DNA of 6,461 nucleotides. Origin: Actinomycetota bacterium. Lineage in GTDB: Bacteria; Actinomycetota; Acidimicrobiia; IMCC26256; JACDBD01. The DNA lies in contig JACDBD010000144.1 in NCBI GenBank assembly GCA_013695115.1, positions 1 to 6,461 of the forward strand, written 5' to 3'. The position numbers and the translations under genes are program-made. The notes below the pieces were generated by a model, which was given only the letters and a program-made list of their open reading frames with translations, was not told the DNA's origin and did not search any database. Below are positions 1 through 6,323 of the stretch, piece by piece (the first letter of the stretch is position 1; each line of letters opens with the position of its first letter).

Positions 1-30
1 GGGTACCTGCGCCGCGGGCACTCGCCTCAG
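1..30. repeat. Partial copy of hairpin repeat, cut by window edge
   Basis: The first 17 bases are identical to positions 3466-3482, which form the loop, right arm and flank of a perfect 10-bp hairpin upstream of guaB3. The next bases keep a CNCTCGC similarity before the match decays at the guaA stop. The left arm would lie outside the window. The element sits immediately 3' of guaA, so it could act as a stem-loop at the mRNA end. No T-rich tract can be judged, because the sequence stops here. This is a third member of the repeat family described at 3327-3528. Confidence 0.6.
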
Positions 31-31
31 G

Positions 32-1567
32 TCACTCCCATTCGATCGTTCCCGGAGGCTTGCTGGTCACGTCGTAGGCCACACGATTCACCCCGGGGAC
101 CTCGTTGATCAAACGGGACGAGATCCGCTCGAGCACCTCGTAGGGCAGCCGGACCCAGTCGGCGGTCATGGCGTCGTCGGAGGTCACCGCCCGGATCACG
201 ATCGGGTACTCGTAGGTGCGGTCGTCGCCCATGACCCCGACGGTCCGCACCGCCGGGAGCACCGCGAAGCTCTGCCAGACCTCCCGGTAGAGCCCGGCGC
301 GCTTGATCTCCTCCACCACGATGGCGTCGGCGCGCCGCAGCACGTCGAGGCGCTCGGGCGTGATCGTGCCCACGATCCGCACCGCCAACCCCGGGCCGGG
401 GAAGGGCTGGCGCCACACGATCTCCTCGGGGAGGCCCAGCTCGGCGCCGATCGCCCGCACCTCGTCCTTGAACAGGTTGCGCAGCGGCTCGACCAACTCG
501 AAGTCCATCTCCTCCGGCAATCCACCCACGTTGTGGTGCGACTTGATGGTGGCGGCGTCGGCGGTCCCCGACTCGATGATGTCGGGGTAGAGGGTCCCCT
601 GGACGAGGAAGCGGGCGTCGCTGTGGTCGCGGGCGACCTCCTCGAACACCCGGATGAACGTCTCGCCGATGGCCTTGCGCTTCCGCTCGGGATCGACCAC
701 GTCGTCGAGGGCGTCGAGGAAGCGGTCGGCCGCCTTCACGTGCACCAGGTCGACGTGGAACTGGCGCCGGAACGTCTCCTCCACCTGCTCGGCCTCCCCC
801 AGACGCATCAGGCCGGTGTCGACGAAGACGCAGGTGAGCTGGTCGCCCACCGCCTTGTGCACGAGCGCGGCCGCGACGGCGGAGTCGACGCCGCCGGAGA
901 GCCCGCACAGCACCCGCTCGGACCCGACGGCGGCCCGCACTTCGCTCACCGCCTGCTCGATGATCGAAACCTTCGTCCACGACGGCCGGCACGCGCACAC
1001 GTCGAAGAGGAACGCCTTGAGCAGCTCCTGGCCCCGCTCGGTATGCACCACCTCGGGGTGGAACTGCACGCCGAACACGGCACGGTCGCGGTCCTCGAGC
1101 GCCGCCACCGGAGTGCCCGGAGTGGTGGCGGTGACCGCGAAGCCGGACGGTGCAGCCACGATCGAGTCGCCGTGACTCATCCACACCTGTTGCTCGCGCG
1201 GCAGGTCGCCGAACAACAGCGACGCCGACCCCGAGAGCTCGAGGGGCGTACGGCCGTACTCGCCCGAACCGGTCCGACGCACCTCCCCGCCGAGTTGTTG
1301 CGCAACCAGCTGGGCGCCGTAGCAGATGCCGAGCACGGGCACGCCCGAGTCGTAGATCGCGGGGTCGATCGACGGCGCGTCGTCGACGTGCACCGACGCG
1401 GGGCCGCCCGAGAGGATGATGCCCTTGGGCCGGCGGGCGAGCATCTCCGCCACCGGCATCGTACGGGGCACGATCTCGGAGTAGACGTTCGCCTCGCGCA
1501 CCCGGCGGGCGATCAGCTGGGCGTACTGGGCACCGAAGTCGACGACCAGAACCGTGTCCACCCTCAT
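32..1567 (-). CDS. guaA: GMP synthase (glutamine-hydrolysing)
   Basis: Converts XMP to GMP using ATP and glutamine, the last step of guanylate synthesis, in the cytosol. The 511-residue protein is full length with three parts. The class I glutamine amidotransferase domain has nucleophile Cys82 in GICYGAQ and His170/Glu172 in FHPEV. The ATP-pyrophosphatase domain has P-loop SGGVDS at 224-229. The C-terminal dimerisation domain ends in the family-typical [11 protein letters not shown]. The ATG at 1567 lies 4 nt after the GNAT stop. The only Shine-Dalgarno-like sequence, GTGAGG (1575-1570), is 2 nt from this ATG but 8 nt from a GTG at 1561 (codon 3), so GTG may be the true start. It is the last gene of the guaB3-GNAT-guaA operon and probably translationally coupled to the GNAT gene. 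Confidence 0.98.
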   Translation of the reverse strand: MRVDTVLVVDFGAQYAQLIARRVREANVYSEIVPRTMPVAEMLARRPKGIILSGGPASVHVDDAPSIDPAIYDSGVPVLGICYGAQLVAQQLGGEVRRTGSGEYGRTPLELSGSASLLFGDLPREQQVWMSHGDSIVAAPSGFAVTATTPGTPVAALEDRDRAVFGVQFHPEVVHTERGQELLKAFLFDVCACRPSWTKVSIIEQAVSEVRAAVGSERVLCGLSGGVDSAVAAALVHKAVGDQLTCVFVDTGLMRLGEAEQVEETFRRQFHVDLVHVKAADRFLDALDDVVDPERKRKAIGETFIRVFEEVARDHSDARFLVQGTLYPDIIESGTADAATIKSHHNVGGLPEEMDFELVEPLRNLFKDEVRAIGAELGLPEEIVWRQPFPGPGLAVRIVGTITPERLDVLRRADAIVVEEIKRAGLYREVWQSFAVLPAVRTVGVMGDDRTYEYPIVIRAVTSDDAMTADWVRLPYEVLERISSRLINEVPGVNRVAYDVTSKPPGTIEWE

Positions 1568-1571
1568 GGCC

Positions 1572-2171
1572 TCACGACGCAGCGCGGTGCATGAACCAGT
1601 TCGTGACCCCGATCACCGGCGCCTCGGCGACCGTCTCGAACCCGAACTTCTCGTAGAACTTCACGTTGGCCGCCTTGTCGGTCTCGAGGTAGGCCAACGC
1701 GCGGTCTCGGTCAACGCGGTCGCAGAACGCCTGCATCAGGGCGCTGCCGATACCCTGACCCTGCTTGCCGGCGTCGGCCGCGATTGGCCCGAGGTGGAAG
1801 TGGGGCTCGTCGGGATCGCGCTTGCCCCAGGTCTGGAGCCACTTGACGACGCGCCCCTGCTCACCCGCGTTCTCGAAGACGGGTGGGAATTGGTCGGCCG
1901 GGAGGTCTCCGAGCGTGTGGACCACGCAGTCCGGCGGCGGTCCGAAACCGCAGACGCCGACCACGGTCCCGTCGGCGCTCGCCCGCAGCGGCTCCGGCTG
2001 CATGGGCATGATCCCGCCGAACATCTGGGTGAGCGATGCAACCCGGTGGTCGGGATCGTCGCCGAAGGCGGCGACATGCAGCGGGTTGTCGCGCATTCCC
2101 CGAGCGAGGGTGCCGATCGCGTCGGGGAGCTCGGCCTCGGCGATCGTCGCGACCTCGACCCCGACTCGCAC
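1572..2171 (-). CDS. GNAT family N-acetyltransferase
   Basis: A 199-residue cytosolic protein with the GCN5-related acetyltransferase fold. The acetyl-CoA pyrophosphate-binding motif A is visible as QGQGIG (137-142), after the beta-strand FHLGPIAAD. Motif B follows as [21 protein letters not shown] (161-181, key part [10 protein letters not shown]). The N-terminal region has [13 protein letters not shown] (28-40), which I recall from actinobacterial GNAT proteins of unknown substrate. The start is GTG at 2171, 2 nt after the guaB3 TAG. No good ribosome binding site is seen, so translation probably depends on coupling to guaB3. It sits between two guanylate genes with 2-nt and 4-nt gaps, so it is certainly cotranscribed with them. 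The substrate cannot be told from sequence; it may be a small molecule, an antibiotic-like compound or a protein N-terminus. Confidence 0.9.
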   Translation of the reverse strand: MRVGVEVATIAEAELPDAIGTLARGMRDNPLHVAAFGDDPDHRVASLTQMFGGIMPMQPEPLRASADGTVVGVCGFGPPPDCVVHTLGDLPADQFPPVFENAGEQGRVVKWLQTWGKRDPDEPHFHLGPIAADAGKQGQGIGSALMQAFCDRVDRDRALAYLETDKAANVKFYEKFGFETVAEAPVIGVTNWFMHRAAS

Positions 2172-2173
2172 GC

Positions 2174-3334
2174 CTAGTGGCCCGTCCCGATGCCCTGGGC
2201 GCGCTGGAGCGACTTGCCCTCGGTGAGCAGCGCCGGCGCCACCATCACCTCGGCCTTCTGGAACTCCTTGACCGTCGCGTACCCGGTGGTCGCCATCGAC
2301 GTGCGCAGCGCGCCGAAGAGGTTGAGCGTGCCGTCGTTCTCGTGCGCAGGACCCACCAGAATCTCGCGCAGCGTCCCCTTCTGGCCCACGTTCACGCGCG
2401 CGCCCCGGGGCAGAGTGGGATGGAACGTCGCCATGCCCCAGTGGTACCCGCGCCCCGGTGCCTCGTACGCACCGGCGAGGGGCGACCCGATCATCACCGC
2501 GTCGGCGCCGCAGGCGATCGCCTTGGCGACGTCGCCGCCGGTGCCCATGCCGCCGTCGGCGATCACGTGCACGTAGACGCCGGTCTCGTCGAGATGGCGG
2601 ATGCGGGCGCCGGCGGCGTCGGCGATGGCGGTGGCCTGGGGGACGCCGATCCCGAGAACCGCCCGGCTGGTGCAGGCGTGACCGGGGCCGACGCCGACCA
2701 GGATGCCAACCGCGCCGGTCCGCATGAGATGGAGGGCGGTGGAGTAAGAGGAGCAGCCGCCCACGATCACCGGCACCTCGAACTCACGGATGAACTTCTT
2801 CAGGTTGAGCGGCTCGCTCGTCTTCGACACGTGCTCGGCCGACACCACCGTGCCCTGGATCACGAGGACGTCGAGATCGGCCTCGAGGACGAGCTTGGCG
2901 TAACGCTCGACCCGCTGGGGGGTGAGCGAGCCGCAGGCAGTCACGCCCGCGCTCTTGATCTCGGTGATCCGCTTGCCGATCAGCTCCGCCTTGATCGGCT
3001 CCGCGTACAGCTCCTGCATGCGGCGGGTGGCCTTCTCGGCCGGTAGCGACGCGATCTCCTCGAACGCCGGGTCGAGGTCGTCGTACCGGGTCCACAGACC
3101 CTCGAGGTTGAGGCAGGCGAGGCCGCCGAGCTCGCCGACCTCGATCGCGGTGGCGGGCGACGTGACGCCGTCCATCGCCGCGGCCACCAGAGGCAGCTCG
3201 AAGCGGTAGGCGTCGAGCTCCCAGGAGATGTCGACGTCCTCGGGGTCTCGGGTCCGGCGGCTGGGGACGATCGCGATGTCGTCGAAGCCATAGGCCCGTC
3301 GTCCCGACTTGCCGATCCCGATCTCGATCTCCAT
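2174..3334 (-). CDS. guaB3: GuaB3-type IMP dehydrogenase/GMP reductase family protein
   Basis: A 386-residue (beta/alpha)8-barrel nucleotide oxidoreductase of the IMPDH/GMPR family, aligning along its length with mycobacterial GuaB3 as I recall it (start EIGxG, VPSRRTR, LDAYRFE, LDVLVIQGT, EPLNLKKFI, TALHLMRTGA, KAIACGADAV, LKEFQK-like end). It has no CBS domains, unlike roughly 500-residue GuaB2. The active-site loop is GPGHACTSR (216-224) with Cys221, matching GPGSICTTR of active IMPDH. The phosphate-binding stretch IADGGMGTGGDV (258-269) is intact. The start is ATG at 3334, preceded 5 nt away by AGGCGG; this matches the N-terminus of homologues. An in-frame upstream extension over the repeats and the Nudix gene is not credible. 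Whether it oxidises IMP or reduces GMP is unresolved. The position upstream of guaA supports a role in the guanylate branch. Confidence 0.92.
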   Translation of the reverse strand: MEIEIGIGKSGRRAYGFDDIAIVPSRRTRDPEDVDISWELDAYRFELPLVAAAMDGVTSPATAIEVGELGGLACLNLEGLWTRYDDLDPAFEEIASLPAEKATRRMQELYAEPIKAELIGKRITEIKSAGVTACGSLTPQRVERYAKLVLEADLDVLVIQGTVVSAEHVSKTSEPLNLKKFIREFEVPVIVGGCSSYSTALHLMRTGAVGILVGVGPGHACTSRAVLGIGVPQATAIADAAGARIRHLDETGVYVHVIADGGMGTGGDVAKAIACGADAVMIGSPLAGAYEAPGRGYHWGMATFHPTLPRGARVNVGQKGTLREILVGPAHENDGTLNLFGALRTSMATTGYATVKEFQKAEVMVAPALLTEGKSLQRAQGIGTGH

Positions 3335-3425
3335 CTCTACCGCCTCGCTTGCTGCAGGCCGGGATACCCGGCCCGCGGGCGCTCGCTCGGACGCCAAGTT
3401 GCACCGAAGTACACCGGTGCTGCCG
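3327..3425. repeat. Tandem repeat unit 1 (guaB3-proximal)
   Basis: First of two direct units. Positions 3327-3401 align with 3431-3504 at about 61 of 75 columns by hand with one single-base gap. Similarity then weakens until both end in CTGCCG (3420-3425 and 3523-3528). The unit includes the guaB3 start codon and its ribosome-binding region. It carries an inverted repeat at 3354-3376: 7 bp uninterrupted (GGCCGGG / CCCGGCC) around ATA, then one A-C mismatch, then two more pairs. Either side has CTCGCT-type direct repeats. Confidence 0.8.
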
Positions 3426-3438
3426 CTTGCATCTCCAT
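3337..3438 (-). CDS. Possible 33-codon upstream ORF before guaB3
   Basis: An ATG at 3438, produced by the tandem duplication of the guaB3 start context (GGAGATGGAGAT), opens a frame of 33 codons. It ends in TAG at 3339-3337, 2 nt before the guaB3 ATG. The predicted peptide starts MEMQAAAPVYFG and ends LQQARR; I recognise no family. It runs through the unit 1 hairpin, so its translation would melt that stem and could couple to guaB3. In such GC-rich DNA an open frame of this length can occur by chance, and the start may be only a by-product of the duplication. Confidence 0.2.
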   Translation of the reverse strand: MEMQAAAPVYFGATWRPSERPRAGYPGLQQARR

Positions 3439-3528
3439 CTCCACTGCCTCGCTCTCTGCGGCGCAGGGTACCTGCGCCGCGGTCGCTCGCTCGGCGCCAA
3501 GTTGTCACTCGACGCATCAGTTCTGCCG
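3431..3528. repeat. Tandem repeat unit 2 (guaB3-distal)
   Basis: Second direct unit, starting with the same ATCTCCATCTC as unit 1 and ending in the same CTGCCG. Its hairpin (3458-3480) is a perfect 10-bp stem, GCGGCGCAGG / CCTGCGCCGC, with a GTA loop. Seven of the roughly 14 differences from unit 1 fall in the stem, and six of those form three compensated base pairs. The right arm and flank are identical to the first 17 bases of the window. Confidence 0.8.
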
Positions 3529-3539
3529 CCGAATCGCTC

Positions 3540-3545
3540 AGAATA
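3540..3545 (-). promoter_or_regulatory. Candidate -10 element for the gua operon
   Basis: On the minus strand the hexamer is TATTCT, fitting the actinobacterial TANNNT -10 pattern. It lies just downstream of the Nudix stop and about 200 nt upstream of guaB3, so the transcript would contain both hairpin repeats as leader. I see no convincing -35 at 16-18 bp. Read-through from the Nudix gene on the same strand is the alternative. Confidence 0.3.
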
Positions 3546-3576
3546 CCGCCCCGTTTCGGGCCTCCTGCGGAAGGCC

Positions 3577-4254
3577 TCAGCGGCCCTCGACCAGGTGCTC
3601 GAGGAAGCCGGCGAGGATCCGCGCGGTGGCGCCCCAGACCGTCTCGTCGGCGAGCTCGAAGAAGTACACCGCCCGGTCGGGGATGCCGAGGTCCCACCGC
3701 TCCTCGCGGTAGGCGCCGTCGTCGAGGAGGTCGGAAAGGGGCACGTCGAGGACCTTCGCGACCTCGCGGGGATCGGGCACGAGCTCGGGGCGCGTCTCGA
3801 GCAGCCCCACGAACGGCGTGATCGTGAACCGCGAGGCGATGGTCGAGATCCCGTCGAGCTCGGCCGCGATCTCCACCGCGGAACGGGGCAAACCGATCTC
3901 CTCCGCCGCCTCTCGGAGGGCGGCGTCGAGCACGGTGGCGTCGACGTCGGGCTGGACCTTCCCGCCGGGGAACGCGATCTCGCCCCGGTGCGAGGGCATG
4001 TGCTCGGGGCGCTTGGTGAGGATGACCCGGGCCTCGCCGTCCTCCTCGAACAAGGGCACGAGCACGGCCGCGGCCCGGCTCCCGGGTACGACCAGCTGCG
4101 GGGGCCGCGGCGGCGAGAGCTCGGCGACCCGGCGGCGCACGTCGTCCAGGCTCAGGTGCCGGCGCTCGGGTGGCAGGTGGGCCCACGGTGGCGGTGCCCC
4201 GGCCCGGGCCGTCGGCGGGCGCGGGATCCGCTGCCGACCGCCCCGGACGCTCAT
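3577..4254 (-). CDS. Nudix hydrolase, NudL-like CoA pyrophosphatase
   Basis: A 225-residue protein of the CoA-pyrophosphatase branch of the Nudix superfamily, which splits CoA or acyl-CoA into 3'-phosphoadenosine phosphate and (acyl-)phosphopantetheine. The family signature before the Nudix box is clear: ILTKRPEHMPSHRGEIAFPGGK (78-99, family form LLTxRS..LxxHxGQxxFPGG). The Nudix helix REAAEEIG at 114-121 carries the metal-binding Glu residues. As in E. coli NudL, the first Glu of the generic box is Ala. The N-terminal 30 residues are Pro/Arg-rich and not conserved in my recollection. The ATG at 4254 has no Shine-Dalgarno sequence and lies at the predicted +1 of a leaderless promoter. It is divergent from the acyl-CoA ligase, and guaB3 follows on the same strand after 242 bp. 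Substrate preference is inferred from the family. Confidence 0.92.
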   Translation of the reverse strand: MSVRGGRQRIPRPPTARAGAPPPWAHLPPERRHLSLDDVRRRVAELSPPRPPQLVVPGSRAAAVLVPLFEEDGEARVILTKRPEHMPSHRGEIAFPGGKVQPDVDATVLDAALREAAEEIGLPRSAVEIAAELDGISTIASRFTITPFVGLLETRPELVPDPREVAKVLDVPLSDLLDDGAYREERWDLGIPDRAVYFFELADETVWGATARILAGFLEHLVEGR

Positions 4255-4282
4255 CCGGTCAGCGTACGCTCAGGCCGTGAGC
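4249..4282. promoter_or_regulatory. Symmetric divergent promoter for Nudix and acyl-CoA ligase genes
   Basis: The perfect palindrome AGCGTACGCT (4261-4270) contains TACGCT, a TANNNT -10 hexamer, on both strands. Each hexamer is followed by exactly 6 nt and then a start codon: GTG at 4277 on plus, ATG at 4254 on minus. The start codons are therefore where +1 would fall. The outer arms GCTCAT and GTGAGC (both genes start xTG AGC) extend the dyad to 34 bp with one mismatch and two unpaired 6-nt spacers. Neither gene has a ribosome binding site in the 22-bp gap, which fits leaderless mRNAs. The palindrome could also be a repressor site. Confidence 0.6.
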
Positions 4283-5905
4283 TTCGACTTCGCATCCGTG
4301 TTCGAGTCGGTGGCCGACGCGCTGCCCGATCGGGTCGCGCTCGTGCGGGGCGACCGCCGCCACACCTGGGGCGAGTTCGACGACCGGTCAGCGCGGCTGG
4401 CGGGGGCATTGTCGGAACTCGGGCTCGGCCCCGACTCCAAGGTGGCGTCGTACCTCTACAACTCGAACGAGTACGTCGAGGGTCTGCAGGCGACGTTCAA
4501 GATGCGGGGCGTCCCGGTCAACGTGAACTACCGGTACCTGGAAGACGAGCTCGCCTATCTCCTCGACAACTCCGACGCCGAAGTCGTGCTGTTCCACGGC
4601 AGCCTGGCCGAGCAGGTCGACGCGGTCCGCGGCCGGCTCCCGCGACTGAAGGCGGCGGTGCAGGTCGACGACGGCTCCCCCCACCTCGACGGCGCCCTGA
4701 CCTACGAGGAGTTGATCGCGGATACCAAACCGATGGAGCGGATCGACCGGTCGGGCGACGACTACCTCTTCCTCTACACCGGCGGCACCACCGGGATGCC
4801 CAAGGGCGTCATGTGGCGCCAGGAGGACCTGTTCTGGAGCCTGGCCGAGGGCGTGTACCCGCTGGTCGGGCTGCCCCTGCCCGAGCGCCCGGCCGACTGC
4901 GGGCCCACTGCCCGCCAGAGCGCCGAGCAGGGGTTGCCGCCGGTCGTCCACCTCCCGGCGTCGCCGCTCATGCACGGCACCGGGCAGTTCACCACGTTCC
5001 AGTCGATGTTCCTCGGGGGCACGATCGTGACCCTCGAGAGCCGCAGTTTCGACCCGGACGAGCTGTGGCGGGTCGTGGCGCGCGAGCGGGTCACGAACAT
5101 GGCCATCGTCGGCGACGCCTTCGCCAAGCCCATGCTGCGGGCGCTCGAAGACGCCGAGGCGCGTGGCGAGCCCTACGACATCTCGTCCGTTGCCCTCATG
5201 ATCAGCTCGGGCGTGATCTGGAGCGCGCCGGTGAAGCAGGCGTTCATGGAGCGCCAGCCGATGATCTGCTACGACTCGCTCGGGTCGAGCGAAGGGGTCG
5301 GCTTCGCCAACTCGATCAGCGTGCCGGGCGCGGAGACGAAGACGGCCAAGTTCGCCATCGGTCCGCACGCCAAGGTGCTCACCGACGAGGGTCGCGAGGT
5401 CGAGCCGGGCTCAGAGGAGATCGGGCTCCTCGCGGTGGGAGGGCGCATCCCGGCGGGCTACTACAAAGACCCCGAGAAGTCGGCGGAGACGTTCCGCGAG
5501 CTGGCCGGCCACCGCTGGTCGGTCCCGGGCGACTACGCCACCGTCGCGGCCGACAACACCATCACGCTGCTCGGGCGGGGATCGGTGAGCATCAACTCGG
5601 GCGGCGAGAAGATCTACCCCGAAGAGGTGGAGGAGGCGGTGAAGCACCACCCCGCGGTCGCCGACTCGGTGGTCGTGGGTGTGCCCGACGAGCGCTTCGG
5701 CGAGGCGGTCACCGCGGTGGTGTCGTTGCGGCCGGGAGCGTCGGCGAGCGAGGACGACATCATGGGCGCGGTCGAAGCCAGCGGACTGGCCCGGTTCAAG
5801 CGACCGCGGCACGTCGTCATGGTCGACGACGTGCCCCGCGCTCCGAACGGTAAGGCCGACTACAAGTGGGCGCAGACGACCGCGGTGGACCGCCTCGCGA
5901 CCTGA
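4277..5905 (+). CDS. Acyl-CoA ligase, FadD19-like AMP-binding enzyme
   Basis: A 542-residue member of the ANL superfamily that activates a carboxylic acid with ATP to an acyl-AMP and then forms the CoA thioester. The P-loop YTGGTTGMPKG is at 167-177, followed by VMWRQEDLFW. The acceptor region YDSLGSSEG is at 332-340. PGDY with the ribose-binding Asp419, the hinge GRGSVSINSGGEKIYPEEVE (433-452) and the catalytic lysine Lys526 in PNGK are all present. VNVNYRY (81-87), the HG at 233-234 and the DYKWA end closely resemble mycobacterial FadD19, a ligase for steroid side chains, so fatty-acid or sterol catabolism is plausible. The true substrate is unknown. The start is GTG at 4277, chosen because family homology begins there and upstream sequence belongs to the divergent promoter. 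The stop is 3 bp from the groES stop (convergent). Confidence 0.93.
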   Translation: MSFDFASVFESVADALPDRVALVRGDRRHTWGEFDDRSARLAGALSELGLGPDSKVASYLYNSNEYVEGLQATFKMRGVPVNVNYRYLEDELAYLLDNSDAEVVLFHGSLAEQVDAVRGRLPRLKAAVQVDDGSPHLDGALTYEELIADTKPMERIDRSGDDYLFLYTGGTTGMPKGVMWRQEDLFWSLAEGVYPLVGLPLPERPADCGPTARQSAEQGLPPVVHLPASPLMHGTGQFTTFQSMFLGGTIVTLESRSFDPDELWRVVARERVTNMAIVGDAFAKPMLRALEDAEARGEPYDISSVALMISSGVIWSAPVKQAFMERQPMICYDSLGSSEGVGFANSISVPGAETKTAKFAIGPHAKVLTDEGREVEPGSEEIGLLAVGGRIPAGYYKDPEKSAETFRELAGHRWSVPGDYATVAADNTITLLGRGSVSINSGGEKIYPEEVEEAVKHHPAVADSVVVGVPDERFGEAVTAVVSLRPGASASEDDIMGAVEASGLARFKRPRHVVMVDDVPRAPNGKADYKWAQTTAVDRLAT

Positions 5906-5908
5906 GCG

Positions 5909-6205
5909 CTACTTCTTGGCGACCTTGGCGAGGACGTCGCGGCTCGACAGGACGAGCAGATCGTCGCCGTCGACGGTGATCTCGGTGCCGCCGTACTTCG
6001 AGTAGAGGATGATGTCGCCGACGGCGACGTCCACGGGGATGACCTCGCCGGTCTGCTCCGAGCGGCGCCCGGGCCCGACGGCCAGGACCTCGCCCTGCTG
6101 GGGCTTCTCCTTGGCGGTGTCGGGGATGACGAGGCCGCTCGCGGTCGTCTCCTCGGCCTCACTGGCCTGAACGACGATCCGGTCCTCCAGCGGCTGCAAC
6201 TTCAT
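5909..6205 (-). CDS. groES: Co-chaperonin GroES (Hsp10)
   Basis: A 98-residue co-chaperonin, normal length, which forms the heptameric lid of Gro[14 protein letters not shown] at the N-terminus is diagnostic. The mobile loop covers roughly residues 16-33, with the GroEL-contacting hydrophobic segment LVI at 25-27. GEVLAVGPG (38-46) and [14 protein letters not shown] (63-76) complete the fold. The ATG at 6205 is preceded 7 nt away by AGGAGG; a longer in-frame start 23 codons upstream is rejected because it ignores this site and the family N-terminus. Expression is controlled by the CIRCE site upstream. No groEL follows: the next gene downstream is the convergent acyl-CoA ligase. Confidence 0.97.
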   Translation of the reverse strand: MKLQPLEDRIVVQASEAEETTASGLVIPDTAKEKPQQGEVLAVGPGRRSEQTGEVIPVDVAVGDIILYSKYGGTEITVDGDDLLVLSSRDVLAKVAKK

Positions 6206-6212
6206 CGACGTG

Positions 6213-6218
6213 CCTCCT
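6213..6218 (-). promoter_or_regulatory. groES ribosome binding site
   Basis: AGGAGG on the minus strand, 7 nt before the ATG at 6205; this decides the groES start. It is the strongest ribosome binding site in the window. Confidence 0.85.
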
Positions 6219-6241
6219 CGAATCTTCGGGCTCGAATCTTC
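6217..6241 (-). repeat. 11-bp direct repeat in groES leader
   Basis: GAAGATTCGAG occurs twice in the groES leader (6241-6231 and 6227-6217) with a 3-nt spacer. The second copy runs into the Shine-Dalgarno sequence. It looks like a small slippage duplication; no known factor site is recognised. Confidence 0.6.
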
Positions 6242-6267
6242 TGGCGTCTTCCGGTTTCTGCGATCGG

Positions 6268-6294
6268 TTAGCACTCTACCGGGGGGAGTGCTAA
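6268..6294. promoter_or_regulatory. CIRCE operator (HrcA binding site)
   Basis: TTAGCACTC, 9 nt, GAGTGCTAA: an exact match to the CIRCE consensus arms and spacing. HrcA binds this site to repress chaperone genes and releases them on heat shock. It lies 63 bp upstream of the groES ATG, so groES is predicted to be HrcA-controlled. Confidence 0.97.
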
Positions 6295-6302
6295 ACGGGC
6301 AA
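6273..6302 (-). promoter_or_regulatory. Predicted groES promoter overlapping CIRCE
   Basis: On the minus strand a -35-like TTGCCC (6302-6297) is followed after 18 nt by a -10-like TAGAGT (6278-6273). The CIRCE site covers most of the spacer and the -10, so bound HrcA would block RNA polymerase. The start of transcription would be near 6266. The hexamers are imperfect. Confidence 0.5.
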
Positions 6303-6323
6303 GGCGGGAACCCGGCGGGCCCT

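Noticed and set aside
533..1594. 353-codon plus-strand open frame opposite guaA
   Set aside because: It lies entirely antisense to a well-conserved guaA, and its composition is that of a shadow frame.
3354..3480. Repeat hairpins as intrinsic terminators of the Nudix transcript
   Set aside because: Stems are strong, but no T-rich tract follows on the minus strand, so classic intrinsic termination is not supported.
3327..3528. CRISPR array
   Set aside because: Only two directly abutting units of about 100 bp with no unique spacers, and no cas genes.
3335..4186. N-terminal extension of the GuaB3 frame to 670 residues
   Set aside because: The extra residues read through the repeats and overlap the Nudix gene in another frame. 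Family homology starts at MEIEIGIG.
3349..5853. 834-codon open frame on the plus strand
   Set aside because: It is antisense to the Nudix gene and out of frame with the acyl-CoA ligase. The translation is Arg/Gly/Pro-rich low complexity with no family motif, typical of GC-rich shadow frames.
6206..6274. Longer groES start giving 121 residues
   Set aside because: It would begin at or inside the CIRCE/promoter region and ignore the AGGAGG 7 nt before the canonical start.
6295..6323. Terminator hairpin after tsaD
   Set aside because: CGGGAACCCG offers only a 4-bp stem with a 2-nt loop and no T tract.
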